Shown piece after piece: positions 43,901 to 58,900 of a stretch of DNA of 64,000 nt. Below the pieces are notes generated by a model. That model was given only the letters and a program-made list of their open reading frames with translations. It was not told the DNA's origin and did no database searches. The position numbers and the translations under genes are program-made. Within the stretch, counting starts at the first letter, position 1; every line of letters begins with the position of its first letter. The DNA is from Prostheceraeus crozeri (taxonomy: Eukaryota; Platyhelminthes; Polycladida; Euryleptidae): contig CAJQUW010001972.1 of assembly GCA_907163375.1 (NCBI GenBank), positions 310,001 to 374,000 of the forward strand. Direction: 5' to 3'.

Positions 43901-46900
43901 ATTCACTTTAAACAGGTTGACCTTTGAAGTAATAAGTAATTTGGCGAGATTAAGCTAAATAAAAGAAAGAGCGAAAAGAAACAAGTAATGTATATCATTA
44001 GAGATAATGATAGAAAATGCGAAGTGACATGAAAAATATCTCGCAAGAGAAAACGAAAGTCGAAAATAGCCATATTAGTTGGATACAAACTACAGTAAAA
44101 GCAGTTCTTGATGATAAGGGATGTTCACTCAACACTCTAAACATCATTGAAAACACTCAACGTCGCTTTCATCATCGGGATCAAATAGGAAGCAATCATT
44201 GAAAAAAGCCTTTATGAAGTCTGCTGTTACACGCAATCTTCATGAGTCTAGTAACTTTGCTATGGTGATGCTGGTGACAACCAGCTATAGCACCACAATT
44301 CCACCATAATTCCATTATTGCTGCCTGTAGTTACAGTTTGGTCGCTCTACTATGTAGTATTACGAAAGTGCATTTATCGAAAAGATTGATTTAATGACAT
44401 TTCATGCGCAATTCTACATGCACAGAGGGGATTATATCGTCTAAAGGAATTGTGGATTGTGTATCCTAAAAAGAAAAGACGACTTATACAGGGAAAATGC
44501 AAAAGAAATTAAAAAAAACATAAAAAGCAAGGTTTTCAACCATATTTAAAACATAGTTTGGATACATATTTTGTCTCATATTTCAAATATCGTAGCGCTA
44601 TGCGAAATAGGGTAGTCACTGAATGAATGATTGAAAAGAGAGAGGTAAAACATGATGTCGATAAGCAGGTGGTCTTAAACTTTTGTTAAGTGATAGTATA
44701 ACAAATTGCTTGCTTGACCATTCTTCGATTACAAATTCTATCGCTATACACTACTGCAACGTGCATGGAAAATGGTATGCTGAATCAAATTGGTCAACTT
44801 TATCCTAACGATGACAGTCATTGGTAATTTGAAAATTGACACCAGTCCCGTCACCTGCCGACTGTGATTTTAAAGAAGATGAAAAGATGAGATACTGATG
44901 GAGTTTTTCGATCCTGACAAGGACGCATAGTTCGTTTTCCACTAGTGCTAAAAATCATTCAAAGCTTCATGTCTAAGAATTAAGAAAAATTGCAGTATTT
45001 GTAATAATTTAAGTGTGTTATCATGAGTTCATCATCAGGAACTCAACCAAGATTCTCGTTTCGACCACTGATTTCTGACCGATTAGACCTGTTCGAGTAG
45101 GATGTTGCACATCTATCATGTACAGATTCAATGACACCCACGCTGCTCATCCCTGTTAAATAATAGGTTTTCGCATGCAAACAAGAATTTATGGTTAAAT
45201 TAGAATCAAAATGAGATACGTAGATACGTGGTTATAACTGTTCTGAAACGCTGTAACCGAGGTTGACGGTCGGTTTCGGTTAAAAGTACCTCGGTCGTGT
45301 TCGGTTATGATTAAAGCTCCACTGGCACGGTTAACGAGCTCAGCGATAACACTTAAATTTTTGCGAATAGTATTCATAATCATGCATTAGCGCACACTAT
45401 GTACAGGTAGCCACAATTACTGTTGGTGCTTATATCATAATTGAAGTGTTTCTGAAATGAAAGAAAGATGATAAAAGATATAACTAAATCATATGGTATG
45501 CCATCGGCCAATGGGGCATGCGCTTGTACTCCTAAATGATGCGCATTTGTAGCCTACAACTACATTTGTATTTGATAAACTGCTTTAACCACGAAATTTT
45601 GTAAAATAGAACTTTGTGTAATGGTAGCTAGGAATCAGAGTAGAGGTTCAGAATATGCTCTTTTCGAATAAGGTTTTCGAAATTTTTAATGGAGCCAAAG
45701 AAATTTTGATTTTACTTTATTTTGCTGTGTATTTTGTTATGTAGGAGATGTTGTATTGCAACCTTTTCAACATACACCTACAATCCTACACAGACCCACG
45801 CGTGACATTTTACCGCAAGAGCAAGTTCTCCAGTGAAAGTTTAATATTTTCATATTGTCATGGCTCTATAACACCACCTACTCGACGAAATGTGCTATCT
45901 TGACTTCTACTAGACGAATGATGTTGCCTTAGCCCAAATTGGCATCATTCATTGCATAATGCAGAGGTTCCTATCGAAAAATGAAACATTTGGGCTCTGT
46001 TTATTGCATTTACAAGATACGTAGAATTGGCTGTTTTCAGGACTGAAGTTACCAAGGTCAACATCGAAAATTGTATAGCTTCAACTGATACCAAAGATGT
46101 CTAACAGTGTGTTTTACATATACGAACTTGTAACTCTCAGCAGTTGCCGGTCTTGTACTTCGTAGAGAGATAATGCTTGAGCCATAGCATTATAAAGTTT
46201 GCTTACTTAATAATGCGTCGATTTGACATGAACTGACAATATATGAACACAGTTTGAAACTTCGTATTTTCAACCTCCAGTGAGTGCTATTGTCACGTGC
46301 GTCGAATATTTCTTTAGATGTACTCTTTAGATGTACTATTAACCTGCCTGATATCATGTAGCCAACGATACGAACCGAATAATGTTTGTTTCCTGTCTCC
46401 GGGAGGTTTTAAGAGTTTTTAATCTCCGAAAGAAGGAAATGTATTTGAAAAATGCTGCTTCGTAGTTACAATAATCCGTCCATTATAATAAAAAACGTGG
46501 TTAAAGTTCGATTGGGCACCGACTTAACCCATTAATGCTCAAAGTGCCATTTTGCACGCTTTCTACTTGATGTTTTTGGGACAACGCTGACCTCAGAGCG
46601 GCAAGAGAGAAACAAGAGCTCAATGCGATTCTAGTGGTACTATTCTCAATTTCGTTCAAAGCCCTATAATGCCCGCAAATTGAGTCTGAAGATTTTTTTT
46701 TGAAATAAGTTTGGGTATTGAAGAGTTGGTCAAGTGGCAGCTCGACATCAATCCGACCTCAAACTGGGGTCGGTCTTTGGTCATCTATGATACATTTACT
46801 AATTCTGAAGCCAAATCACCACATTCTGAAATGCATGACATCTTACAAGAATTGTATTATGGAGGCAGTAGCAGGGTATCCAACTTTGTGCGATTTCCGC

Positions 46901-49900
46901 AAATCGCTCTTTCTGTCTCAGTTAGTTTTATGCATGTGGAAGAAGACAATTTATAAAACGGGCAAGGTTATCAGAATTATAAATCTTTCATCTTGACAAT
47001 TTTGACAATTGCTTACTAAAATTGCACTATTTTTTAATTAGCAAATTTAAAGAGTTAAATCGAATTCAAATTTTCAATGCAGCATGCTTGTTAATTTTGA
47101 CGTTGCATTTTACTTGAGGTGAACTGATTCATGTAGAGAGCGAGGTGGGTTTCGTAATAAAATTATGATTTTCTTCTAGCATCCTAGTTTTTATGCGGAA
47201 ATCTTGAGTAAGGCAGGCAAGCAGCTAGCATGTTTACTATTATTCACTGAATCATTGAATGTTTTCCCTCCAAAATTCTTCAATATTGAACCTGGAAACA
47301 AGCCACAATGAAAATCGAAACCCTCCGTTACATATCCTTTTCAAATATTTTCTAATTCCTTGAACAACAAAATAAAAATTTCAAAGTGTCGACCAGTGTA
47401 AATCAGTTTGTATAATCAGGAATTCCTTTTCTTCAAGAAATGCGTTTCAAAAGTCACAATTTAGAGTGATGGACTGCGGACTTTTCAGCACTAAAGTAGG
47501 CAGAAAGGAAATCTCCCAACGAAAAGCGATCACTCTATCATGGCCTGTAATTCTAATACAACAGTTGACGCTACAGAAAGGCTGGCTATCTGCATGTGTG
47601 TACATATGATCATTAAAACCAACACTTGCCACTAGTAGAGATGTTGATAATGACAGAGGATACGGAGGGATTGCGTTTTTTAGTGAATAATATCAAGCGT
47701 TCACGTGTGTGTGTGTGTTCATTCAATAGTTTTTCCGTCACCCATGACAGCATGGTAGTTATTAAAGAAAATGAACAGGAAATCTGAATTCAAGAAACTA
47801 ATAATAGTTGTACATTCATTCTGACCGTGATAGCTATAGATTTCAAGGTCAGTCAGTTACTATCGCTACATATTCAATTACTGGTTCCAAAAATACGTTG
47901 TGATCGGTGCAACTGATTTCTTGAATTGTATAGTAATAGGGTGCAGGTGCTGTTCATGACGTAGGATTAAATGTTCGCTGGGTTTGCATCAGGTTGTGTT
48001 TATCACCTAACATTCCTACTGGTAACAAATTCGTGTCTGATGTTATTCAACACACTTTGTCGTTAAGTAATTATCATTCGGTGCACAAAATACAGATGAC
48101 CGATTAAGCAACCTTAGAAAGGTTGCGATCGCAGAATTGGTTGCGCGATGATCATTCGAACCGCTGAGATACGAACATGTGCTTTCGGTATTTCCGATGT
48201 TATACTGTGCATTGAAGTATACTTGAAGTATACTTGTCATTGAATTACATTTAATGCCGGTACAGCTAGTATTAGCAGCCGTTCATTTTCTTAATTTACA
48301 AAAGACCAATGACCTTCAGCAGCGATGATGACAGAGTGAAAATTTCTCTACTTATTTTGAAGTGATAATGGCGATGAAGTTGAAATAATAATATGTGAGG
48401 AAACCATCGCTGCTCTGGTCTCCTTTCCCGAAAGTCGCATCCCCGTCAAGGGATAATGTTGCCCTCTCCTCATCGCTTCAACCAATTCGTTCAACGTCTT
48501 ATTGTCCTTAAGCCCAATTTTTTTCCTACGAACAACTCAGCTTTTAATCAAGTTTCTTGGAAAGCCCGTGCATAGATTTGAATTTTGAATGAAAGATGCT
48601 AATACGGGCATCGGACAAACATGAGACAATTCTGAGTTTGCTATCATATTTGGAATCTCGATTCAGACACGAAGTGTGAAGTCAAGTATAGAAATCTGAA
48701 TTCATATTCTAGATCACAATTTTTCATTTCTAAACGATTCCCTCCATTCACAGGTGATGACTCCACTTTGTGACCTCATAACAGCACCGGACGGAATCGC
48801 TCTTCAAAACGCAAATAGTATTCTGCAGAAAAGCAAAAAAGGTAAGATAACAATTTATTTCATGTTTTATGTTTAATATAATGCACAAATGAGCCGCATT
48901 GATAAGGTGAACATTTGAGAAACATATTTGTGAGATATGATGTGCTGTTATTTTAAGGAATGGTAATCACAAATCTGTAACTCAAATTGCAAACATCACG
49001 CACATGTTTAAAAAGTAATGAAATACACGCAGATCCAAACTGATGAGTTCATTCGAACTCTGTTCATTCCTTTCTTTGAATGCGGCAAAGTGGAACGTAT
49101 AACTTTTCTGAATTTGTCAGGACTTAGAAATCCTAGACATCGGCCATCCTTTAAGAAGAATATTAAAACAATTTTCTACGAACGTGTAATTGTATATTCC
49201 CTACAGGGTAAGCAAGTTAAATTCGTTATGAATGAATCCCTACCGATATCAACAATCAATCAAATTCAAATTGGCCATCCTCACATTCTGTTTTTTAAAA
49301 ATGAAACGCTTGCTAAGTTCATGTCCTAGAATGACAAAGTCGTCGCTTGTGCAGTCACTGGTCTTCACTCTGTCATGAAAAATAAGTCGATGAGATATCG
49401 ATTCTGGATAATTGTTTGGACAAAAAGTGATTTAGGCTAACAAAGCTTGGACAAGCATGTTCTAAAATGGACCCGATGTTTGCAATGAACAGCAAATGTA
49501 GCTCAGTTTTGTTAGCTTAAAGCTGTACGTATGTAGGCAGCAAAAACGTTGATTTTCTTTTTTTGTGATGCATCCAACATGAGCGTTCCAAGTCAGGTCT
49601 TTCGTACAAATTACATCAAGAATAACAGGTTAATGTACCACTTCTTATTCAAACAAAGTCACGTTTGAATCAAAATTTCTTCGCTGATTTAGACTTATAC
49701 AGGTTCAAGCTTGTGAAGTCTTTCTTGACTCGTGGAATTGTTTACCAAGTAAATTGTCTTGACTGTGATTGAGTTTATATACAGTAGGTCAGACGAAGAA
49801 TAGTTTGAAGTCTCGTGTTTCTCAACATAGGGCTGTGTGTCGTCTGCTACAACTGAGTAAGTCTGCACTTGCGGAGCACTCCATCAATTCCTCTCATCGC

Positions 49901-52900
49901 ATTGACTGGAGAAACCCTTCTACACTGGGTCGGCAGTCTGATTGGAGAAGAAGGTTGTTTTTAGAATCATGGCGGACAGAGAAGCGTCGTGACGTTGCCA
50001 TTAACCGGTATGAAACCTTGATTCCGTCCAATTACAAGACGTTATTATGTGATCATAATTCCGCTGTATCGCTGACTGTCTAATTTTGTATTTTATCGCA
50101 TCTACCTGACGATGCTAGCCGCTCGGCTGGTGAAAATTCGTGCCTTTTAATGAATAAATAATTGGGTTGAACTTTAATTTTCACTATCATCGTCCCCCAA
50201 AGGCAATCATGTTGCAATCATGCAATCACTCAAATGATTGTTGTATAATCAGCGTGCTTTGCTATGCTGGAGTCCGGAAAAGAACAAAACAAATCGCTGA
50301 CAAAAATTAAAAGAATAAGGAGTTCTAATACAGTACCTTGGCATACATCAGGTAACACTGGATAAGGATCTGATGAGCAATAAAAGCAGTCTTTCACAAA
50401 GGTAGCTGTGAGTCCATGCTACAAAACCCATTGGGAAATCGAGTCTTTTAACTTCTGCTATAAAATGTATTTCCTTCTTATCTTTGGTTCTCTTTTTTGC
50501 TTTTGTTTACGTTCATCATTGCGGCCCAAAGTTTCGAAGCAGCGGCACAGGATTTGTGAAAGCGGAGAACAGGTTATAACATAAAATCGTTAAATTGTTT
50601 TCAATAAACAACCGTTTTTGAAACAAATTGATTTATACAAACACACATAGTTGAGATGCGAATTTTTGAGTTACTTATGACTTCAAATCACTATTTTATG
50701 GTGACTTTTCCAGTGACTTTTATTGGTTTTATGCTTTCATTGTCAGTAAATGTATTTTCATAGAAAAGCATTGATTTAAAGGAAGTTTGTTATTATTTAT
50801 TATTCAACCGAATAAATTTCAAATTTTGATGTTCCTTTTATCAATTCGATCCAATTCAAATTTCTAATCGTGTTTGGAAATTTAGGACTGCATTGGATTA
50901 GTATATATTACAATGGAACATGTTTGGTATAATATGAAATACTGCAACACATGCACTGCAACACTTACGCCGTTGCTTTAATTTGTGTAGAATAATTTCC
51001 AAATGCACCTTCTTCTTAAGAATTATTTATAAATTCATTTATGATTCTCTTGAAATCCAACGCATGGAATTGTTTAGATATGAAAGTTATTTCATCATTT
51101 GCTAAGAAAGTGTAGCCATGGAAACAAATTCAAACAAGTTGCTGAAGCAATGTCTCAGGTGGAAAATGTGTGTACTTAATTTGAGAAGGATCTCATAAGA
51201 CTTAAAAGTCGGTGAAGTATCTCATGAGATTTAAGTCCATTAAAACCTGACTGCAGCAATAAACGCAAACGTTGTGCAAGTGTTCAAGACTTGCCAATGT
51301 TCGCATTCTGTTTTCATCGTCATTTAATCCATTCTTGTATGTGAATTAGGTGTACTAGACTGCCAATAACGAAAAGTACATTCATTGAGTTCCTTTCACA
51401 TGTCAGTTTTTCAATATTCAAATACTACGACTCACTGAACATATATTCTATTTATAAAATAGAATGTCACTTAAACAAAGTAAATGCCAACAGTCTTTCG
51501 TTGCAGGTAAGGAAGCAATGAGGATGCTGGCGTTTCACTCACTCACTTCGCTTATCATATTGCGTCAATTTTGCCCCATCGCTTTAGGTTGGGAGTCTGA
51601 TCGCTCGTTTCCACTGGTCCCGATCTTGGGCAAGATGTTCGCTTATGTTAACGGCATCCAGGTCTTCTTGAACTCAAGTGCGCCATGTCTTCTTCGGTCT
51701 TCCGATTGAGTCTTCCCTCCACCTTCATGGATTCTACTCTCTCGATGACCTTATCTCTTGCTCTCCTGACATGACCAAACCTGCCGAATTCGGTTCTTTA
51801 GGTGTGTCACTCCGCACATTGTCGCTACCTCGTCATTGATGACCCGTTTTCGACATTGTATCTTCAACATGTAGCGCAGCATTTTCTAATAGCACACTAT
51901 AAGCCGACCTCTTTGTTGCGTAGTCAATAGCCATGTTTCTGCTCCGTATAACAGTACCGATCGCACACACGTTTCATTGCTTGAGCTCTACATTTGGTAG
52001 GAACATCTTCATGCATAACAGGCTTCTCAGATCTTACCATCCTAACCATGCTGCCAAAATTCAGGTCCTTACCGTCTTCTCTGCCCCCGAATTGGAGCTA
52101 AGAGCTTGGTGTACTATAATTTGTGAACATTGTTTCAAAAGTTTAGCTGATTGCCACTTATCAGATCCGCATCTGGAACTTGCCTGGGCATGTAGCTCCA
52201 TTGTTCACTTATTTATCAAAGCTGTCTGAAATTGAGATAGAAATTAAAGAATGGTTCATGTTAATGTGTGGTATTAATTTGAGTGTCAAATCAAATAGTG
52301 GTACGCGGTCAGATCAATTTCTTAATCGTAACCGACCGTGCAGAAACTGAAAGCTTCCAAAGACATGACCAACCGCATCCGTGGTATTTTTAACCGCAAA
52401 ACAATGGATTTGTAACCGCAGATGCATCCGACCAGTGTCCAGCTGTTTATCGCATGAACGAATATGCTCGTAGAATCAATACCTTAAATCAGTTATCTAT
52501 TGGTAGTCGTTAAAGGCTACAGCTTACATGATTATCTTCGCTTATCGACAAAATACTGGCTGACAGTAGCCGAATAGGCCTTGGACAGTTTGTCCTACCC
52601 TGAGTCCTGATTATTGTGTATTATGCAATGTCTTATTTTACTAAATTTCATGATTAAAACAGTTTATCATATAAATGTAGTTGTATGCTACAAATGCGTA
52701 TCATATAGGCGTATTGGCGCATGTGGTGATTTAATGTTTTTCGAATACATTAGCTAATTCCTCCCCGCACTGCTTGCACTGTGTTTGATCTCGTTGCATT
52801 GTAGAGATGTTTGCTGTCTCCCCCATTGCCACGAATCATTTACTGATAAGTTGTGGTGACGGTGCGGGTCTAAAGTGTCCAATGTATTGCTTTGGAAAGT

Positions 52901-55900
52901 TGGAATCCAAGCAATTGCGTACAGAGACAGCGAAATTATGGACAGGTGCACTGTCGTGTTGAAATGGTCTTTGACTACGCTTCTGGGTCAATGCATGGTT
53001 GACTTTCTCTGTCAATATTCATTGATATTTTGCTGCATTGTTCCTTCAATCATTATAAATGAGATTTCTGGAATGTAAGGTATCATTACGCATCAAGTGA
53101 TGCCATAGAATGTTCCTTTACGGCATGTGGATTCTCTTGCTAGTAGAAGAGCTGATTCTGTCGATTTACTTGTCCGTTGACATGGTGGTGAAAAGTCGCC
53201 TCGTTGCTAAAGTTCAGAAGAAAAAGAGTTAGAATCGGTAAAACAGAAGTCGATATTGCGTTCATCGCCATTCCTTAGCTTCTGGACTGATTTCAGCTTA
53301 CATGGCTTTAATCCATCTTCTTCAAGTACCTTGTAAACGTGGATAAAGATATTCCAACTTCTTAGGTCACTTTGCGTTGAGATGTTGCTGTATCGACAGC
53401 AAATAAATGCCTTAGATCGCATTTACATTCTCGTCTGACACTTGCACGGTGGTTACCGATGGGTTTGCGAGGATTGACCGACTGGGCTTCCAAAAAGCTC
53501 TTCCAGTCCAATAATGCTCAAGTGATCTCTTTCTAAAATTCTCTACAACATCCCTCGCCTTTTCACAACCGAAAGTTGTAGAAAAGGACACAATTGACGC
53601 ACTCTTCACGGGCAAAATCCTTGCAATTTGTAGTCGCTTACGTTTAACTATCACTTAAATCATTTCAGAAATCAATAGAGTTTCACTCTTCTCCGATTTC
53701 AATGTTATATGTTCAATGTTATATATGTTTGTACATGTATCCGAGATTCAGTGGATGACGCAAACGATTAAAAATTCTTAGTATTAAGAATCCGCCGGAA
53801 GATCGCGAACACCGTGTTTAGTGTTAATTTGATTTGAGTCAATGATTCTCTTCCATCCTGCATACATAATAGAAGTGTGCCTAATTGTGTGTGTAGGTTA
53901 GTCCTTGGTGTCCATTAGAAATAATGCACCTATCAAACTCTTAAAAATGTGAATGATCCTTCGATTTTTAACGAAGTTCGCCAAACATAACCGCTATGAA
54001 TCAAGCTAATTGCGTCTTTCAATTGACAGGCAAACTTCCTATCATCAACAAGGAGGGAGAACTTGTTGCTCTAATCGCCAGGACAGATCTGAAGAAGAAT
54101 AGGGAATTCCCTCTATCTTCGAAGGACGATAAGTAAGTCACATCATCAACAGAGCGTGTTATTTTAGCTTTCAGAATTGATAATTAAATATAAAATGATG
54201 TTTCATTAAAGGCACACAGTAGGGTTGCGATGCGCTTTTTTTCTGTGTTTTTTAATATCCTTTAGGATATCGGTTGTACTTGCATGATGGACTAACATCG
54301 CTGTGCTGAATACCTCATATGATTTAAAAATCCATGAATTCAATTTGCCATATAGTTTTCTTGAAATTCTGGTGGTAAAAATTATAGTCGAGGAAATCTG
54401 CAAAAGAAGAATTTGTTTTGATTAGTGAAAGCATTAATTTTGAACTTTTTCGAATGTTCAACGAAGAGCAATTTACTGGAATGCACGGAATTGATCTGAA
54501 AACCTTAAATTCATAAGATCTCTCTTGTTTTTTGGTTTGAGGCGATGTGCATCCAGAATATCCGGAATGTCAGAACGTTTATTCTCAAATTGAAAACACT
54601 TTCTGGGGTGATAAAATGATAACAATGAAATTAACAAGTCAATGAGGGCACTGATGATATACATAAATAATGAGAACACATACATGTAGATCCACTTGCG
54701 TTATTACGATGCGCGAATAGTATGGAATATTTACAAATGATGTCGATGTCAGTGTCCCGATTATGGCGCGAATTCGCGCTTGGCGCGAAAATGGGTATTT
54801 TAGGCGCGAATTTTGAGATCGAGGCGCGAATCTGGAGCTTTTCATTGTAAACGTGACATTATATGATTTGGTCTTCAATTTATAATTGACTATATTGAGG
54901 ATTTTATTGTTGTTGTCAAAGGATATAATTTTAGCAAAAGTACCTTTATGATAATTATTGAAAAGCGGCTTCTACGATTAGTTAAGCCGACCAGACTATC
55001 GAAACCTGTTTGGAAGATCGATGTAAAAGATGAAATTTGGCTCAACATTTGGATCAGATGCCCGGAAATCGTTTAATGCTCTTTCAGCTAGCGATCAGTC
55101 AACCGTCCCGAAACAAGTACACGCTTTCTTCGAGAAAGGCACCGCTAAACCTTTGGATTACTGGCCATTCGGAAATGACTTCACTATTTCGGGAATGACT
55201 TCTAGCGCTACAAGACCAAGCGAGTCCCGACTTTAAGCATTGGGTCAATACTGCTACTGATCTGTTGCCGAGTGAAAGAACTTCATTGGAAGTTGAGGCT
55301 CGACTCCGACAAAGTTCGTTTCTCACGGATTCTGAGAACAGCTTCCCCACATTGGTGAATTTGGCACGAGCGATGATTATCATTCAACCCGCAAATGCAG
55401 ATGTAGAGCGGCAGTTTAGCATGTTGCTTGACATAATTACGAAGAAGAGATCGAACCTCAGAAAAGAAACTGTTAGGGCTTTGGTTGTTAGCAAGTCGTG
55501 CCTCTACGAGCGATGAATTGGAACACTAGACCTTTGCCTATCTCTAGTAGTTTGATGGAATATTTTTACAACGCCCACGCTGCGTATAGCGAGCGGCTCA
55601 AAGCAGAGCAACTGAGGTTGGAGAAAGAAAAAAAACTGCAAAATATGAAGGATATGTATCCGTCACTCGAAGAGGCAAAAAGGTCGGATAGGCGTCTAAA
55701 AGAAATTGAAATTAAGCAAGCTAAAATTGAAGTTTTTTATGGACCAGAAAAGAAAATGCTAAAAGTACAGGAAGATGCACTGAAACATCTGATTGAAAAG
55801 GATGCCGAATTCGATTATTTGATGAATGAGCAAAAGGCGGCATTTGAGCGGAAGCAGAAGGCCACTGACAAAGTTTTTCGAGAACTTATGAAACGAAAAG

Positions 55901-58900
55901 TAACCAATGAACCAGGGTGCTCCTATAAAATCCCCAAACTGAACTGATCTGCTAGAATTTTCAATAATGTACAAGATTGACTGGATATATTTGGTTTTTC
56001 TTGATACTTGGTCATAACATACATGCATACTTTGTTTAATTATGCGAATTGTATTAAATGAAAATCAAGCGATCATAAAATGATGTTGAAATGATCATAA
56101 ATTGAACGAAGCATTGATCAATATGTCAACATAATGTAACAGCGATGGTTTATGGTAACAAGCGTGCTATTGTATGGTAAACTTAATTCAAGCGGAAAAC
56201 TTGACTTATGAGAATTTTGTGGTAGGCGCGAAAAAATTGCCGAGGCGCGAATTCTGCAAAAATTCAGAATCGGGACACTGCGATGTGTATAGTGCGGACA
56301 AGCATACAGTGTACTCAATATTCTCCATTAAGCCTTGCACCATATGAACTTATTATTCTCATAAATATACAATGAAGAGGCAATTTGAAAAGCAATATTT
56401 TGCTTAAATAAAACATCAAAATGTGAAAGTAAAATTTTTACTCCTATCACATCTAAGAGTCATTGTAGAAACTAGGGGTTAATCAATGGAGGTTGAATTG
56501 GATCACTTTTCAATTAACAAAGGGAAATAATAGATACAATAAGTTTATTAAGTTGTCCCCATCAGAAGCCTGTTCACACGCCTCTTGAAAAAATCAGCAT
56601 TGCGAAGGTCAAGGAAAATGATCAAAATTATTCCAAAGCTGTGTCTAGCGGAGAAGTACACTTTTCGATCCAGCGACTTACAGTGCGTGTGCGTTCTAAG
56701 CTGCCATGATAACACGTGAGCATACGTTAACTGAACGTGTGCTTCCGGAGAATATCCTAGTTTGGGCACGCATTCATTTATTACGGAGCTGTTTCTACCG
56801 AAGTACCAGAAGCGGACAAGTTATCCCGCATGACGTACAAAATAAACATTGAAAATCAGTGGTTGTTGTAATAATCTTAAGGAGATTGTAGCTGCATATC
56901 GTAGGTCAAGTGATTGCCAAATGATTTCATAAGCCAGATTCTAGATTCATAATTGTAGTCAAAATAGATTGAATCAAATCTTTCGAAATTTGAATGACAA
57001 TGTTTACGGATGGATATGAAAAAAATAAAAAAGATAGTTGACAGAACATCGTAAGTTCTATTGATTGTAGATCTTCATGTTGTATTGGGAGGGCGAAAAC
57101 CAAGTCAGACGCAGACAAAAATATCAGATATATTGACAAAATTTTGACAGAATATTGACAGAAAATTTTTCAAGAGGCGAGAGCAGGATTTTATTTCAGT
57201 ACTACGGTATCTGCAGGCGTTCCTTGCTTACAAGCGCTTATCGGTACAGTGGCCCTATTGTAGAGGTACCGGTGAGTAAATCGTCAATCAGCTGCAAACA
57301 TGAACAGTTCATGAAATCAAAAAATATTGTTGCCATTTATTGAAAATGTTCTCTTCCTTTTGGGGTCTCCTGACTGCTGAATATTGGTTCCTGATTATTC
57401 TGGTCCTCCGCTGGCTTTCGTTATGGTGTACAATGTACATCCAACTGCCAATAGATTGTGCCTACATAGAACACGACCAGGATTTAACAGGATTTGCTTT
57501 TAGTTTCGTAATTTCAAACTTTTGAATGCAATGTTAGAATTATTTCACTGTTATTGCGGATATCGAGTGTCAGAGGTGAAGTTTTACCTGCATTTTTGTC
57601 ACCGACTCTCTGCAATGCAATAGATTTTGTGAATGTCTGTGTGATAGAGAAACGTTAGCAGATCCCGTAATGACTTCAACCAAATATTGTTCTCATCACG
57701 CAAAGTACTAAATTTCATTCTGTTTCATTTGAACACTGCACTTTAATGTGTCACTGAAGCCGTTCCATGCAAATTTATACATGATTTCACTTATAGTTTC
57801 ATGATTTTGGAGAATACGCACAATACTTGAAGTTGCAGGTGCAAAGACTTCTCCCACAAGTAGCCCATGAATCTGTCCGTAATCTGGACTTTATCTAATT
57901 TGTGTCGCAGTTGTGTATTTTTTGAAAAGTTCAATACAAGACTAGAAGCAATCTTGAAACGAGACATTATCCTATCTCAGTGCCATGGTAACACATTATT
58001 CTCTGCCATCATTCCATTTTCTATCTGAAGACTTCTGAATATCTAGACTTCGCACTGATCGACAATGATGAAGCAAAACTGCATTAATATATCGCATGCA
58101 GTTTTGCGTTCAATCTGCTGAGGATGGCGGGGACAGTAACATGTGAAAATTAGCCTTCAGGGATTTTATCGTAATATCGAGAGATTGAAACAAGATATTG
58201 TAAAGCCATTATGCGAGAGGAAGACTCGAGCATCTCACTGACGAAAAGTGATCGTGCGATTCCGTTTGCGTGATAGGAAGTAGTACTTCAGTTGTAGCAC
58301 GATCTGTGTCACCTATAGAATTGCAATTGTAAAAAGTGGCCGGAGTTTGTCCATCTAGAGCAATCTAAGTGTGACCTACACAACTCAATTTTGTGATTTA
58401 TACATTTTAAAATTGGCGACTTTATGGATAATTCTCAGCTTGATGTAGCAATATCGGTTAAGGGTTATGCTTTTGCAATTGAACATGCTGTAACTTTCAC
58501 ATTGGGTGAGTGAAAGAATTTTTTGTGAATGGTGGACGTCAACAAAAAGAAATAGATTAAAAATTGTAGTTTTCCTCAAGCAGACTTTTTGATGATCATT
58601 ACTTTTTAGTTAAGATATATGAGCCGTAGATATAGAGCTTTAAATTAAATGACAGTTGGGCTCATCCATCTTAATTAAAAATGGATTGCCGTCACTTCTC
58701 AGCAGCACATAAATGAAATAAATCCAAAATGGCAAGGAGAGAGAATTGAAGCTAATCCTTTTATAATCCAAAGACGTAATGGAATCCTCAAAAGGCAAGG
58801 CTTCGGCCACCAACCTCCAATATGTGCCACTTGGTCTCCCCAAGCTTGGGGAAGCGCAGTTAAAAATTAAATGCGAGCTAAATGTGTGCATCTAACGACA

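Noticed and set aside
45195-45400. GTAACCG/CGGTTA word cluster, similar to one at 52,280-52,420, as a dispersed repeat
   Set aside because: Similarity is limited to short words; no alignable common core was found by eye.
46510-46560. TTAACCCATTAATGC as a piggyBac-type end (TTAA + CCC)
   Set aside because: No matching GGGTTAA end within several kb and no transposase-like frame.
46711-46996. Two overlapping plus-strand frames of 81 and 92 codons in IMPDH intron 5
   Set aside because: Neither shows a recognisable domain, a splice context or a bias that separates one frame from the other. Treated as chance.
49018-49329. 103-codon plus-strand frame in IMPDH intron 6
   Set aside because: Composition is plausible but no motif was recognised and it stands alone. 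It may be decayed transposon sequence, not enough for a gene call.
56548-56769. Minus-strand 73-codon frame as a LINE C-terminus
   Set aside because: Only a weak [13 protein letters not shown] ending; too little to call, noted in the intron entry only.
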